64,000 nucleotides of DNA from positions 1-64,000 of the forward strand of contig CAYIZP010000009.1 of NCBI GenBank assembly GCA_964367905.1, written 5' to 3'. The notes under the pieces are model-generated. The model worked only from the letters and a program-made list of their open reading frames with translations. It was not told where the DNA came from and searched no databases. Shown here piece after piece: positions 9,034 to 17,752 of this stretch (the first letter of the stretch is position 1; each line of letters starts with the position of its first letter). Source of the DNA: CAUPWF01 sp964367905. Its GTDB lineage: Bacteria > Bacillota > Clostridia > Lachnospirales > Lachnospiraceae. Made by a program: the position numbers and the translations under genes.

Positions 9034-9924
9034 CTACTTCCCTCTGTGAATCAACGAATGTATGAGTGTTTCTAAGAACTCATTTCTTCTAACCTGATGT
9101 TCTAGTATTTCAATTGCTTTTTCCGAATAAGATGCAACTGCAATTTTAGCCGCTTCTAGACCATGTAGCGTAACATAGGTTGTCTTTTGATTTTTTTCGT
9201 CACTTAGTACAGGCTTTCCTAGGGTTTCTGTTGTTGCTGTAACATCTAAAATATCGTCTTGAATCTGAAATGCCATCCCAACAAGCCTACCCACCTCTTC
9301 CATCTCTTGGATTTGTTCTTCCTCTGCACCAGCTAATATTGCACCGATCATCATCGGAGCTTCAATTAATGCACTCGTTTTTAATTGAAAGATAAAATCC
9401 AAGGTGTCTGAATTGATTTGTTGACCAGATGACTTCACATCCACTACCTGTCCCCCAATCATCCCAAATACACCTGCTTTTCGCGATAAGGCTTGAAGTG
9501 CCCTTCCTACTCTTTTGCTATCAACACCAGGAAGGTCAAATGCCTTTGTTGCAATCTCAAATGCATAGTTTAATAAAGCATCACCAGTTAGGATTCCCAT
9601 ATCTTCTCCATAGACAATATGTGTGGTCTTTCTTCCGCGACGATAATCATCATCATCCATAGCAGGAAGATCATCATGAACCAAGGAATAGGTATGAATC
9701 ATCTCTATGGCTGTAAGAAAATATTCAATTTCCTTACCTGTCCCACCAAACAACTGATACACCTCTTGCATAAGCATGGGACGAATCCTCTTCCCACCTG
9801 CCATAAGTGCATACTCCATACTTTCAAATATCAGAGCTTGCTTATCTCCAGTCAATGGGAGGTTTTCAACTAAAACCCCCTCAATTTTCTCAACTTTTGT
9901 CTCTTGTTCTTCCCTAAAAGTCAT
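9034..9924 (-). CDS. ispA: Polyprenyl (farnesyl-type) diphosphate synthase
   Basis: Chain elongation of isoprenoid diphosphates. The 296-residue protein has the first aspartate-rich motif HDDLPAMDDDDYRRG (about residues 88-102) preceded by GGKRIRP, and the second motif FQIQDDILDV (about 213-222). Length and motif spacing fit farnesyl/geranylgeranyl diphosphate synthases; chain length cannot be fixed from sequence alone. It overlaps xseB by 11 bases and precedes dxs, pairing two steps of isoprenoid synthesis in one operon. Confidence 0.93.
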   Translation of the reverse strand: MTFREEQETKVEKIEGVLVENLPLTGDKQALIFESMEYALMAGGKRIRPMLMQEVYQLFGGTGKEIEYFLTAIEMIHTYSLVHDDLPAMDDDDYRRGRKTTHIVYGEDMGILTGDALLNYAFEIATKAFDLPGVDSKRVGRALQALSRKAGVFGMIGGQVVDVKSSGQQINSDTLDFIFQLKTSALIEAPMMIGAILAGAEEEQIQEMEEVGRLVGMAFQIQDDILDVTATTETLGKPVLSDEKNQKTTYVTLHGLEAAKIAVASYSEKAIEILEHQVRRNEFLETLIHSLIHRGK

Positions 9925-10132
9925 TCAACTCTCCATTCTGATTTAAGACTTGTACTTTTTTCTCGATCAAACTAATCTTATCATTACACAATTTCACTGT
10001 TTTCATTCCCTCTTGGTAAAGCTCAAACGACTTTTCTAAGGAAATATCTGGGGATTCTAATTCTTGAATGATAGCATCCATATTTTCAAATAATTTCTCT
10101 ATATTTTCATTCTGTTCTTTTTTTGTGCTCAT
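9914..10132 (-). CDS. xseB: Exodeoxyribonuclease VII small subunit
   Basis: 72-residue helical subunit of ExoVII, the single-strand-specific exonuclease. Contains the family core LFENMDAIIQELESPDISLEKSFELYQEGM in pieces that match XseB, with short charged ends. It overlaps the end of xseA by 26 bases and the start of ispA by 11, so large and small subunits are tightly co-translated. Confidence 0.93.
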   Translation of the reverse strand: MSTKKEQNENIEKLFENMDAIIQELESPDISLEKSFELYQEGMKTVKLCNDKISLIEKKVQVLNQNGELNDF

Positions 10133-11339
10133 TTAATTCTCCTATTTCAACTTTCATTACCTTTGCATCGACGACACCACTAGACATAGTAATTTTAATC
10201 GCATCATCAGCTTTTATCTTCGTGATGTCTAGCAAACCATTTCCATCCTCTGTTTGAACATACCCATATCCCTTACTGATCTTGTCCAAAGGTGATAGAC
10301 CTTTCAATTGTGTAATCAACACCTCTAGTCGATGGCGTTTCCGCTCCATAATCCCCTGCATATAGTTCTGTAATTTTTCCTCGATTTCCAATAGTCGATG
10401 TTGTTGTTCTCTTAATCGATTTTGAGGATGCAAATACTTCAATTGCATTAATTTTTGCTCTGATTTTTGCTTTTGCATGGTAATATGCTGGCATATCACT
10501 TGATACATTTTATTTTTCTTCTCTTCTAAGTTTGCATAGAATGTTTGATATTCAAATGTAGCAAGTTCCGCAGCAGCCGACGGAGTCGGCGCCCTCATAT
10601 CTGCCACATAATCCGCAATTGTCGTATCTGTTTCATGTCCTACTGCCGAGATAATTGGAATGGAACACTCAAAAATTGCACGTGCTACTATTTCTTCATT
10701 AAATGCCCATAGGTCTTCCATAGAACCGCCACCACGCCCCACAATCATTACGTCTGGCTCCACAACTCTTTCTAACGTCCGAATCCCTTCCACAATACTT
10801 TGTGCTGCTTGTTCTCCCTGAACAATCGCTGGGTATAACACAATTTGTACATATGGATTTCTTCTCTGCACAATGTTGATGATATCCTGAACAGCAGCTC
10901 CAGTAGGGGCTGTAACCACGCCAATGGTTTGGACGTATGCTGGAATTGCCTTCTTATACTCTGCCTCAAACATGCCCATTTCACTTAATTCTCTTTTTAA
11001 TGCTTCAAATCTTTCATGCAACAATCCGCCACCGTCTGGGATGATTTCATTTGCATAAACTTGATAGCTTCCAGATCTAGGATATGCCGAAACTCTTCCG
11101 AGAACAACCACTTGATCTCCAACCTTCATCTTGAAAGCTAGTCCACTTCTCTGACCTGCAAACATAACACATGATATTGTACCTGATTCATCCTTTAGCG
11201 AAAAATAAATATGTCCAGATCCATGATATGTACAGTTGGACACTTCCCCTTTCACGTACAAACGATTTAGTAAGAAATCTTGTTCTAGCATGTTTTTTAT
11301 ATATTCATTCACCTGTTTTACTGTATAAACTGTTTTCAT
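10107..11339 (-). CDS. xseA: Exodeoxyribonuclease VII large subunit
   Basis: 410-residue catalytic subunit of ExoVII. N-terminal OB-fold (about 1-100, starting VYTVKQVNEYIKNMLEQD), then the nuclease domain with GVVTAPTGAAVQDI and the conserved MIVGRGGGSMEDLWAFNEE and SAVGHETDTTIADYVADMRAPTPSAAAE segments, then a coiled-coil tail. Normal length. It follows nusB by 12 bases; folD, which sits between them in B. subtilis, is absent. Confidence 0.96.
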   Translation of the reverse strand: MKTVYTVKQVNEYIKNMLEQDFLLNRLYVKGEVSNCTYHGSGHIYFSLKDESGTISCVMFAGQRSGLAFKMKVGDQVVVLGRVSAYPRSGSYQVYANEIIPDGGGLLHERFEALKRELSEMGMFEAEYKKAIPAYVQTIGVVTAPTGAAVQDIINIVQRRNPYVQIVLYPAIVQGEQAAQSIVEGIRTLERVVEPDVMIVGRGGGSMEDLWAFNEEIVARAIFECSIPIISAVGHETDTTIADYVADMRAPTPSAAAELATFEYQTFYANLEEKKNKMYQVICQHITMQKQKSEQKLMQLKYLHPQNRLREQQHRLLEIEEKLQNYMQGIMERKRHRLEVLITQLKGLSPLDKISKGYGYVQTEDGNGLLDITKIKADDAIKITMSSGVVDAKVMKVEIGELNEHKKRTE

Positions 11340-11351
11340 GCCAACTCCTGA

Positions 11352-11747
11352 TTATAGTAATTTTGCGAGCACTCCATTGATGAATGCGGGTCCTTCATCA
11401 CTACTATATTTCTTTGCCAACTCTACTGCTTCATTGATCGCCACCTTGTTTGGTATGGACTCATCGTATTTTATCTCATAATAAGCCAGTCTTAAAATTG
11501 CCAAATCCACCTTATTCATTCTATGTGTTTTCCAACCAGCTGTTCTGTCGTTTAACATCTCATCTATAATATCTAGATGCTCTAATACACCGATACAACG
11601 CTCTTCTATAAACAGGGTATCTTCTGAATCTGTAATCCCCTCTGTCATAAAATAAAGTTCTATCTGTTCCTTCATTTCCTCTACATTCGAAAATTGTATT
11701 TTAAACACAATCTTAAAGGCATGTTCCCTCTGTTGTGAACGTGTCAT
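11352..11747 (-). CDS. nusB: Transcription antitermination factor NusB
   Basis: All-helical RNA-binding factor that with NusE acts at boxA of rRNA transcripts. MTRSQQREHAFKIVFKIQF at the start, and DLAILRLAYYEIKY plus VAINEAVELAKKYSSDEGPAFINGVLAKL at the end, are typical. The frame extends six codons further upstream, but the ATG used here has AGAGGAG five bases before it. Final length 131 residues. It follows the Asp23-family gene, the common clostridial order. Confidence 0.94.
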   Translation of the reverse strand: MTRSQQREHAFKIVFKIQFSNVEEMKEQIELYFMTEGITDSEDTLFIEERCIGVLEHLDIIDEMLNDRTAGWKTHRMNKVDLAILRLAYYEIKYDESIPNKVAINEAVELAKKYSSDEGPAFINGVLAKLL

Positions 11748-11775
11748 ATCTTCTCCTCTTCCCATTGTTAAATAT

Positions 11776-11809
11776 TGCCTCTAACCCAACCACCGTCGGA
11801 TAAGAGGCA
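11776..11809 (-). other. Stem-loop between asp23-family gene and nusB
   Basis: TGCCTCT (11776-11782) pairs with AGAGGCA (11803-11809) around a 20-base loop. No good T run follows, so a processing or partial termination role is more likely than full termination. Confidence 0.4.
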
Positions 11810-11829
11810 TTCCTTAACAACTCCTGTAT

Positions 11830-12204
11830 TTACTCCATTTCTACCGATGCAATCTTCACATTCACATCTGCAACATGTAAACCTGTCATTGTCTCAATAG
11901 CTGACTTAACCTTGTCTTGAACATTCGCTGATACTTCCATAATCGCATATCCATATTTGATATTGATTGCTAGGAATACAGTCACAACGCCCTCCAACAC
12001 ATCAACCTTCACACCCTTAGACAGATTTCTCATGCCAAGCTTGCTGATGATGTCGCTACTCACATTTCCAGCCATAGATGCAACGCCAGTCACCTCTGTT
12101 GCTGCAATCGCAGCAATGACGGACACCACATCATCAGCCACCTGCACCTCACCCAATTCTAATTGACCTGGAATGCTATATGTGCTTCTCTCATTCTTAT
12201 CCAT
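11830..12204 (-). CDS. Asp23/Gls24 family envelope stress protein
   Basis: 124-residue protein of the Asp23 (DUF322) family, cytoplasmic proteins linked to cell envelope homeostasis; B. subtilis YqhY at the same locus affects acetyl-CoA carboxylase activity. Typical features are LGEVQVADDVVSVIAAIAATEV near the start, a central GVKVDV...GVVTVFLAINIKYG strand pair and AIETMTGLHVADVNVKI. First gene of the asp23-nusB-xse-ispA-dxs run, behind its own promoter. The accBC genes often found just upstream are replaced here by prfC. Confidence 0.92.
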   Translation of the reverse strand: MDKNERSTYSIPGQLELGEVQVADDVVSVIAAIAATEVTGVASMAGNVSSDIISKLGMRNLSKGVKVDVLEGVVTVFLAINIKYGYAIMEVSANVQDKVKSAIETMTGLHVADVNVKIASVEME

Positions 12205-12249
12205 TTTATGTCCTCCTACACGGCTCAGTTTCTTTTTTCACTTGTGACT

Positions 12250-12277
12250 ATTATAACAAATCCTAAGAGATTTGCAA
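12250..12277 (-). promoter_or_regulatory. Promoter of the asp23-nusB operon
   Basis: Minus strand: -35 TTGCAA (12272-12277), 16-base spacer, extended -10 TGTTATAAT (TATAAT at 12250-12255), about 45 bases before the gene start in the prfC-asp23 gap. Confidence 0.7.
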
Positions 12278-12294
12278 ATATTTTTTCTTAATTT

Positions 12295-13878
12295 CTATGA
12301 ACGTCCAAACTCTGATAACTCTAATCCTTCGTTACGTTCTAGTGTCATTCGAATGCTCCATTCATGTGAAAATAATAATAATGGTCTCTCTTTTAAATCT
12401 TTGATTTTCTTCATATCAGAAGTCCCAATAATCTTATCCATATCAATCTCTTTGTTTTCAATCCAGCGGATATGTTCATATGGTAAATTTTCCATCCGAA
12501 TTTCAACGTTGTATTCGTTTTCCAATCGATATTTTAATACGTCAAATTGAAGAACACCTACTACCCCTACTATTATCTCTTCCATTCCTGTATTATATTC
12601 TTGGAATATTTGAATTGCCCCCTCTTGTGCAATCTGATTGATCCCTTTGATAAATTGTTTACGCTTCATGGTATCTACTTGGCGCACTCTTGCAAAATGC
12701 TCTGGTGCAAAAGTCGGAATTCCCTCGTAACAGAATCTCTCTGCACCGACCGTCAAAGTATCTCCTATAGAGTAAATTCCTGGATCGAATACACCAATGA
12801 TGTCTCCACCATAGGCCTTCTCTACCATCTTTCTTTCACTCGCCATTAATTGTTGTGGCTGTGACAGGCGTACCTTTTTCCCACCTTGCATATGATACAC
12901 TTCCATACCAGCCTCAAATTCTCCTGAACAGATTCTCATAAACGCAATTCGGTCCCTGTGCGACTTATTCATATTTGCTTGAATTTTAAATACAAATGCC
13001 GAAAAAGCATTCTCAAGGGGATTGATTTCTCCCTGATCCGACTTCCGTGATAATGGAGAACTTGTCATCTTTAGGAAATGCTGTAAAAATGTTTCCACAC
13101 CAAAGTTTGTAAGGGCAGAACCAAAGAACACGGGCGATAACTCCCCTTGGTTAATCAATTCCTGATCGAATTCCGCACTTGCTCCATCTAATAATTCAAT
13201 TTCCTCACTGAGCAATTCGTATGCGGATTCCCCAATATTTTCTTGAGACCCCTCCAACTTAATCTTTAGAACCTCTCCCATGGACGTACCTTTTTTCGTG
13301 TCTGAGAATAATTCAATATGCTCATCTGCACGATCGTAAACTCCCTTGAACGCTTTTCCCGAGCCAATCGGCCAGTTAATCGGACAAGTTGCTATTCCAA
13401 GCTCTTTTTCTATTTCATCTAATAAATCAAAGGTATCTCTTGCTTCGCGATCCATTTTGTTAATAAATGTAAAAATAGGAATTTTACGCATCACACATAC
13501 CTTAAATAACTTCCTCGTCTGTGCCTCTACCCCTTTTGATGCATCAATTACCATAACCGCAGAGTCCGCAGCCATTAAAGTACGGTATGTATCTTCCGAG
13601 AAGTCTTGATGTCCAGGAGTATCTAAGATATTAATACAATAATCATCATACTCGAATTGTAAAACCGACGAGGTAACCGAAATCCCTCTTTCTTTCTCTA
13701 TCTCCATCCAGTCAGATACTGCATGCTTAGATGTTGCCTTTCCTTTTACCGATCCAGCTTGATTAATCGCCCCTCCATATAACAAGAACTTTTCTGTCAA
13801 TGTGGTTTTACCAGCATCCGGATGGGAAATAATCGCAAATGTTCGTCTCTTTTTAATTTCTTCTCTAATATTACTCAC
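12295..13878 (-). CDS. prfC: Peptide chain release factor 3 (RF3)
   Basis: Translational GTPase that recycles RF1/RF2 from the ribosome. The 527-residue protein has G1 SHPDAGKTT (residues 18-26), G3 DTPGH (86-90) and G4 NKMD (140-143), with the RF3-type insertion AGSVKGKATSKHAVSDWM distinguishing it from EF-G. Start is GTG with AAGGAG nine bases upstream. It sits between the spoIIIA operon and the asp23 operon, a position that many relatives give to accB/accC or nothing. It appears to be transcribed alone from an extended -10 promoter. Confidence 0.96.
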   Translation of the reverse strand: MSNIREEIKKRRTFAIISHPDAGKTTLTEKFLLYGGAINQAGSVKGKATSKHAVSDWMEIEKERGISVTSSVLQFEYDDYCINILDTPGHQDFSEDTYRTLMAADSAVMVIDASKGVEAQTRKLFKVCVMRKIPIFTFINKMDREARDTFDLLDEIEKELGIATCPINWPIGSGKAFKGVYDRADEHIELFSDTKKGTSMGEVLKIKLEGSQENIGESAYELLSEEIELLDGASAEFDQELINQGELSPVFFGSALTNFGVETFLQHFLKMTSSPLSRKSDQGEINPLENAFSAFVFKIQANMNKSHRDRIAFMRICSGEFEAGMEVYHMQGGKKVRLSQPQQLMASERKMVEKAYGGDIIGVFDPGIYSIGDTLTVGAERFCYEGIPTFAPEHFARVRQVDTMKRKQFIKGINQIAQEGAIQIFQEYNTGMEEIIVGVVGVLQFDVLKYRLENEYNVEIRMENLPYEHIRWIENKEIDMDKIIGTSDMKKIKDLKERPLLLFSHEWSIRMTLERNEGLELSEFGRS

Positions 13879-13951
13879 TCTATACTACTCCTTATATCTT
13901 GTACTTCACTCTTTTATCTAAACAAGATTCTCTATTTATTACAACTTTTCT

Positions 13952-13960
13952 ATTATACCA
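13952..13960 (-). promoter_or_regulatory. Extended -10 promoter upstream of prfC
   Basis: Minus strand TGGTATAAT, i.e. TATAAT at 13952-13957 with the TG extension; the -35 region (within the end of spoIIIAH) is poor. About 75 bases before the prfC GTG. Confidence 0.5.
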
Positions 13961-13961
13961 A

Positions 13962-14603
13962 TTATTCCATGTCTTGAATAGGGGTAATCACAATTTTTTC
14001 AGCAGCAATTCCAGTCTTTCGAATTACAATATCTTCAATCTGTGCTCGATTTGCATCTGAAAGTTCTTCTCTTGCCACTACAACATCTGCGGCATCTTCG
14101 ATTAAAGTCACAACAACCTCATCAAATCCCTTGGCCGCTAATAAAGTTTCTATCGTCACTTCAAGCTCGGCTAGATATGTCATTTCCATCAATTGATTGA
14201 GTGCAATCTCTTTTTGTTCATTCTCCAGCTGGTCATTATCAATGATTGCTTGTAAGGTTTCTTTACTCGATGCTCGAACCTGTTCTCTAGAAACTTTTGC
14301 TGCTGCAATAGTTTCTGTCGCGCCTCCACTAGTCAACACTGCCTCTCCTGGAGTCCCTTCTTTCTCTTCTACACCTGCTGTTAAATCTGTATCTAAACTT
14401 TCGATATCACTTTCTGTTTCTAAAAGTACATCTTCATCCGAAATATCCAGAAGTTCCTGATTCACCAAATCGTTATTGGTCTCTACCACCTCTTCGCCTG
14501 CTACTGGAAAAATCGCCCCTGAGTAGTTTAAGTATCCTGCCACTGCCACCATTAAAGCCAATGTCGTAATAAGAATTTGATTCTTGCTCATGATTTTTTT
14601 CAC
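13962..14603 (-). CDS. spoIIIAH: Stage III sporulation protein AH
   Basis: Mother-cell half of the SpoIIQ-SpoIIIAH channel linking mother cell and forespore. 213 residues: a short cytosolic N-terminus, one membrane helix (about residues 8-28), an acidic low-complexity linker and a C-terminal YscJ/FliF-like domain (about 100-213: VSREQVRASSKETLQAI ... IRKTGIAAEKIVI). GTG start with GAGGA seven bases upstream. Last gene of the spoIIIA operon, 19 bases after AG. Confidence 0.92.
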   Translation of the reverse strand: MKKIMSKNQILITTLALMVAVAGYLNYSGAIFPVAGEEVVETNNDLVNQELLDISDEDVLLETESDIESLDTDLTAGVEEKEGTPGEAVLTSGGATETIAAAKVSREQVRASSKETLQAIIDNDQLENEQKEIALNQLMEMTYLAELEVTIETLLAAKGFDEVVVTLIEDAADVVVAREELSDANRAQIEDIVIRKTGIAAEKIVITPIQDME

Positions 14604-14622
14604 GTTTTATTCCTCCTCGTGA

Positions 14623-15144
14623 TTATTTCATTTTCATTATTTTAATCTTATGCGTGTCTACTTCAAATAATGCTTGAATCGCCTCAGTAATATTTTCAAT
14701 TATCACTGCATTGTCCCCACCTTGTGCGATCACTAACACCCCTTCCACAATGGGATAGATCTCTTGTTTCACATAAGGAGTCTGTCCATCACTTTCATCC
14801 TCATAAACTGTATGTTCCTGCATTTCCTGCTCTTGCATGTCTGTATCCTTTTCTACAATTTTTTCTTCCGTTGCATCCAGCGTTATCATTACCTGTACTG
14901 TACCCACACCTGTTACTTGAGATAGAATTTCCTCTAGTTGATTCTCCATCTGTGTCTTGTAATCCTCTGTCATTCTAACGCTTGTGGATTCTGTATCGCT
15001 TAAAACTGTATCAACTTCCGTTGGTGTGGGCTCAATCGGAATCGCAATGATGATTAGAAGGATTCCAATTAATAATACAATCAACCACTGTTTTTTATTC
15101 ATGTTCATCAACTTCTGCTTCAAATTGCTCGGTAAGATATCCAT
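14623..15144 (-). CDS. spoIIIAG: Stage III sporulation protein AG
   Basis: 173 residues; forms the large ring of the mother-cell side of the feeding-tube complex in B. subtilis. A short basic N-terminus, one membrane helix (WLIVLLIGILLIIIAIPI, about 20-37), then the periplasm-like ring domain with QLEEILSQVTGVGTVQVMITLD and PIVEGVLVIAQGG. The first ATG has GAGGTG seven bases upstream and overlaps spoIIIAF by 50 bases; a start 12 codons later would remove most of the overlap but has weaker ribosome-binding sequence. Confidence 0.92.
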   Translation of the reverse strand: MDILPSNLKQKLMNMNKKQWLIVLLIGILLIIIAIPIEPTPTEVDTVLSDTESTSVRMTEDYKTQMENQLEEILSQVTGVGTVQVMITLDATEEKIVEKDTDMQEQEMQEHTVYEDESDGQTPYVKQEIYPIVEGVLVIAQGGDNAVIIENITEAIQALFEVDTHKIKIMKMK

Positions 15145-15412
15145 CTAGTTGCACCTCGTTTAAATATTCTGTTATATCCTCAATTTCATCCAATTCCATT
15201 CGATAAGTATTCTTATAATAAAGAGCTGTAACACCATCTTCTAATCCTAGTATTTTAAGCATTGGGCTAAGCAGCATTAAAATCACCACAAGTCCCACAT
15301 AAAATTGCACATATTTTTTGTACGATTTACTCGGCAACACTTGCACCAAAGCTGTCATCAGAATTAAGTAAAAAGAAAAATTTGTAATCCACTCATAAAT
15401 ATATTCAAACAT
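15095..15412 (-). CDS. spoIIIAF: Stage III sporulation protein AF
   Basis: About 105 residues: MFEYIYEWITNFSFYLILMTALVQVLPSKSY... with two membrane helices (about 9-27 and 37-55) and a short soluble C-terminal part that is shorter than in B. subtilis. The frame opens 11 codons upstream inside spoIIIAE; the ATG chosen lies just past the spoIIIAE stop next to GAGGG. Part of the sporulation channel complex, function inferred from synteny and membrane pattern. Confidence 0.88.
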   Translation of the reverse strand: MFEYIYEWITNFSFYLILMTALVQVLPSKSYKKYVQFYVGLVVILMLLSPMLKILGLEDGVTALYYKNTYRMELDEIEDITEYLNEVQLDGYLTEQFEAEVDEHE

Positions 15413-15419
15413 AACCCTC

Positions 15420-16601
15420 TTATGTGGATGCTGTAATAATCGCAATAGTAATCAAAAACAAGGCCCCAACACTGATAATCACCTTTAACAACATTTCACA
15501 TCCATCCCCGAATCCACCGATGCATCCCGTAATACGTTTGTCAGAAATCGGCTCCACAATTGCCCCAATCAATTTATATAACAATGTCAAAATCAACATC
15601 TGTACCAGCGGTCCACAAATAATAAGTGCACAGAGTACCAACCCCAAAACACCGACACCATTCTTAATCAATTGCAATGTACCTAATATCACCTCTGCCG
15701 TGCCTCCCATCGCATCTCCTACCACTGGAATTGCTTCTGTTCCTCTGAGCCATACACTTCGCTGCACTTGATCAATAGAGGGTGCTAATAGGCTTTGCAC
15801 GATATTAAGCCCTACAACACCTGTCACCATGGCCTTCAACACCCATTGAATCAGAGTTCGAATCAAATCTGCCAATTTGGACAGCCTATTTTCCATCGTA
15901 AGATAACTTAAAACCTGTACCACCATATAAGTATTGATAAATGGCAAAACCAAACTCAGAATCAAAAACTCTACCAAAAAAATATACAACAAGGCCAAAT
16001 TATAAAAAACAACTGCGGAACTAGTTCCTGTAGCAAGCGCAATGGATAAGAAATACGCTGGGTATAATACAGTCATAAACCTCAATAAGTCGTTTACATT
16101 AACAATAATAGAATCCACAATCACTTTAAATGATTGCATGGTAACCATAACCAAAAGCAGGTAAACCACATAGAACCCTACACTAGCAATTTGTTCGTTT
16201 CCAAATGCATTCGAAAAATTTGAGAATAAAGCGGCAAAAATTGCCAATATCATAACATGAATCAATGTGCTTCGATTGTAATTGAGTTCATAGAATATCT
16301 GCTCTGTAATATATGTGAAGATTAAGTCATTCAATTCACGAAAATCATTACGTATAATGCAATCAAGGATATCTGTAATTGATATTTTAGCCGCTGGGAA
16401 TATACCTCCTACAATATCTTCAATCTCATCCAATTCCAATTCTTCTAGAACATCCTCCTCAACTTGAGAAATATTCACTCCTCCCTGAGAAGTTTCACCC
16501 TGTAATTCACTTGCATAACTGATAGAATGGAATTCATTCGTTAAACCTATGACACAGAGTAATAATAGAATTCTAATATTTTTTTTTTGTAAACCAAACA
16601 T
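15420..16601 (-). CDS. spoIIIAE: Stage III sporulation protein AE
   Basis: 393-residue polytopic protein with an N-terminal signal-like segment (about 8-30), an acidic stretch, then about seven or eight membrane helices. Segments such as LMTVLYPAYFLSIALATGTSSA, LNIVQSLLAPSIDQVQRS and GDAMGGTAEVILGTLQLIKNGVGV are hallmarks of SpoIIIAE. Resembles export-gate components and is thought to form the inner-membrane part of the channel. Nine bases after spoIIIAD. Confidence 0.94.
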   Translation of the reverse strand: MFGLQKKNIRILLLLCVIGLTNEFHSISYASELQGETSQGGVNISQVEEDVLEELELDEIEDIVGGIFPAAKISITDILDCIIRNDFRELNDLIFTYITEQIFYELNYNRSTLIHVMILAIFAALFSNFSNAFGNEQIASVGFYVVYLLLVMVTMQSFKVIVDSIIVNVNDLLRFMTVLYPAYFLSIALATGTSSAVVFYNLALLYIFLVEFLILSLVLPFINTYMVVQVLSYLTMENRLSKLADLIRTLIQWVLKAMVTGVVGLNIVQSLLAPSIDQVQRSVWLRGTEAIPVVGDAMGGTAEVILGTLQLIKNGVGVLGLVLCALIICGPLVQMLILTLLYKLIGAIVEPISDKRITGCIGGFGDGCEMLLKVIISVGALFLITIAIITAST

Positions 16602-16610
16602 TTCTCTCCC

Positions 16611-16994
16611 CTAACTCAAAAACAGTTGAACTGTATCCAATAGTGTTCTGAGAATTGGCATACTTAGTGCTAAAATGGATATTTTACCAAACAGTTCGAT
16701 TTGAGTCGCAATATTTCCATATCCAGAGTCTTTACAAATCCCAGCTGAAAGCTCTGAGATATAAGTAATTCCTAACATTTTAAGGATTGTCTGTATATAT
16801 TGAATGTCCATATTCATGATAGTTTGTATTTCGCGAGCAGTTTCCACAATCTTTTCCAATTCGCTCAATATTGCAATAAATACGAAGACAGCAATGGCAA
16901 TAGCAATCAACAATGTGTATTCTTTATTGGTTTTTTGAAGTTGAATAGCAAGTAAAGTTCCAATAATTCCAATTATTCCAATTTGTAATATCAT
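16611..16994 (-). CDS. spoIIIAD: Stage III sporulation protein AD
   Basis: 127 residues with three to four membrane helices; ILKMLGITYISELSAGICKDSGYGNIATQIELFGKISILALSMPI is the family signature in its second half. Works with AC as small membrane subunits of the channel. Nine bases after spoIIIAC. Confidence 0.93.
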   Translation of the reverse strand: MILQIGIIGIIGTLLAIQLQKTNKEYTLLIAIAIAVFVFIAILSELEKIVETAREIQTIMNMDIQYIQTILKMLGITYISELSAGICKDSGYGNIATQIELFGKISILALSMPILRTLLDTVQLFLS

Positions 16995-17003
16995 CTGTCG
17001 TCC

Positions 17004-17198
17004 TCAAAGTGAAAACAAAGCTTGAATGGTCATAAACAAATCATATATATATGGAACCACCCAAGTGAGCACAAGAATCAGACCCGCAAACCCTGTGAGA
17101 TATGCCTGTTCCTCTCTTCCACTCTGTTTTAATAATTGACTCAATAGAGAAACCAAAATACCAACTGCCGCTATCCTAAAAATCAAATTAACGCTCAT
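17004..17198 (-). CDS. spoIIIAC: Stage III sporulation protein AC
   Basis: 64-residue protein with two membrane helices (about 5-22 and 34-60) joined by a loop containing LLKQSGREEQAYLTGFAG, which is highly conserved in SpoIIIAC. Sits in the usual place between AB and AD. Confidence 0.93.
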   Translation of the reverse strand: MSVNLIFRIAAVGILVSLLSQLLKQSGREEQAYLTGFAGLILVLTWVVPYIYDLFMTIQALFSL

Positions 17199-17212
17199 AC
17201 CGCCTCCAAAAC

Positions 17213-17752
17213 CTAAAGTAATATCACAATGATAAGTAAACTTCCCGCCACTCCAAATAATTGATATAATTTCTTCTTCGCTTTCTTCTCCTGATTTAAT
17301 TCTTGTATTCTATATTCTAATTTTTTTATATATAAACTTAACATTAATATCTGTTGTTCCTTATCAACTTCGCCTATACTTGTACCAATTTCAACTAGCT
17401 CTTGTTGTTCTTCTTTTGAAAGATATATCTGTTGTCTATATTCTTCAATCCCTCTCTCCCATATCTGTTGAAAACTTCTAGACTCACTCCCTCGCGACTG
17501 CTCATTCAAATAAGTCATCCACTCTCTATGATGTGGTTTACAAGATGTCTCTACGTGGTGAAACACTTCTGACAGTGATACTCCACCATATGTAATATCT
17601 GATTTAATAATTGTGAAATAGTGCAAGAGTGCTTGCAAATCTATATATCTTTTTGAAATATCTCTTGAAAAAAGATATCCCATCGAGGTTCCCGAGACAA
17701 ATATTAGAATACTACCAAGCATTTTCAAATAAAACATTTCCACTTTTGTCAT
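17213..17752 (-). CDS. spoIIIAB: Stage III sporulation protein AB
   Basis: 179 residues with a membrane helix near each end (about 10-27 and 163-179) flanking a helical core with DLQALLHYFTIIKSDITYGGVSLSEVF and the GTSIGEVDKEQQILMLSLY motif. Resembles GspF-like coupling proteins. The first ATG has AAAGG upstream and overlaps spoIIIAA by 41 bases. Confidence 0.92.
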   Translation of the reverse strand: MTKVEMFYLKMLGSILIFVSGTSMGYLFSRDISKRYIDLQALLHYFTIIKSDITYGGVSLSEVFHHVETSCKPHHREWMTYLNEQSRGSESRSFQQIWERGIEEYRQQIYLSKEEQQELVEIGTSIGEVDKEQQILMLSLYIKKLEYRIQELNQEKKAKKKLYQLFGVAGSLLIIVILL

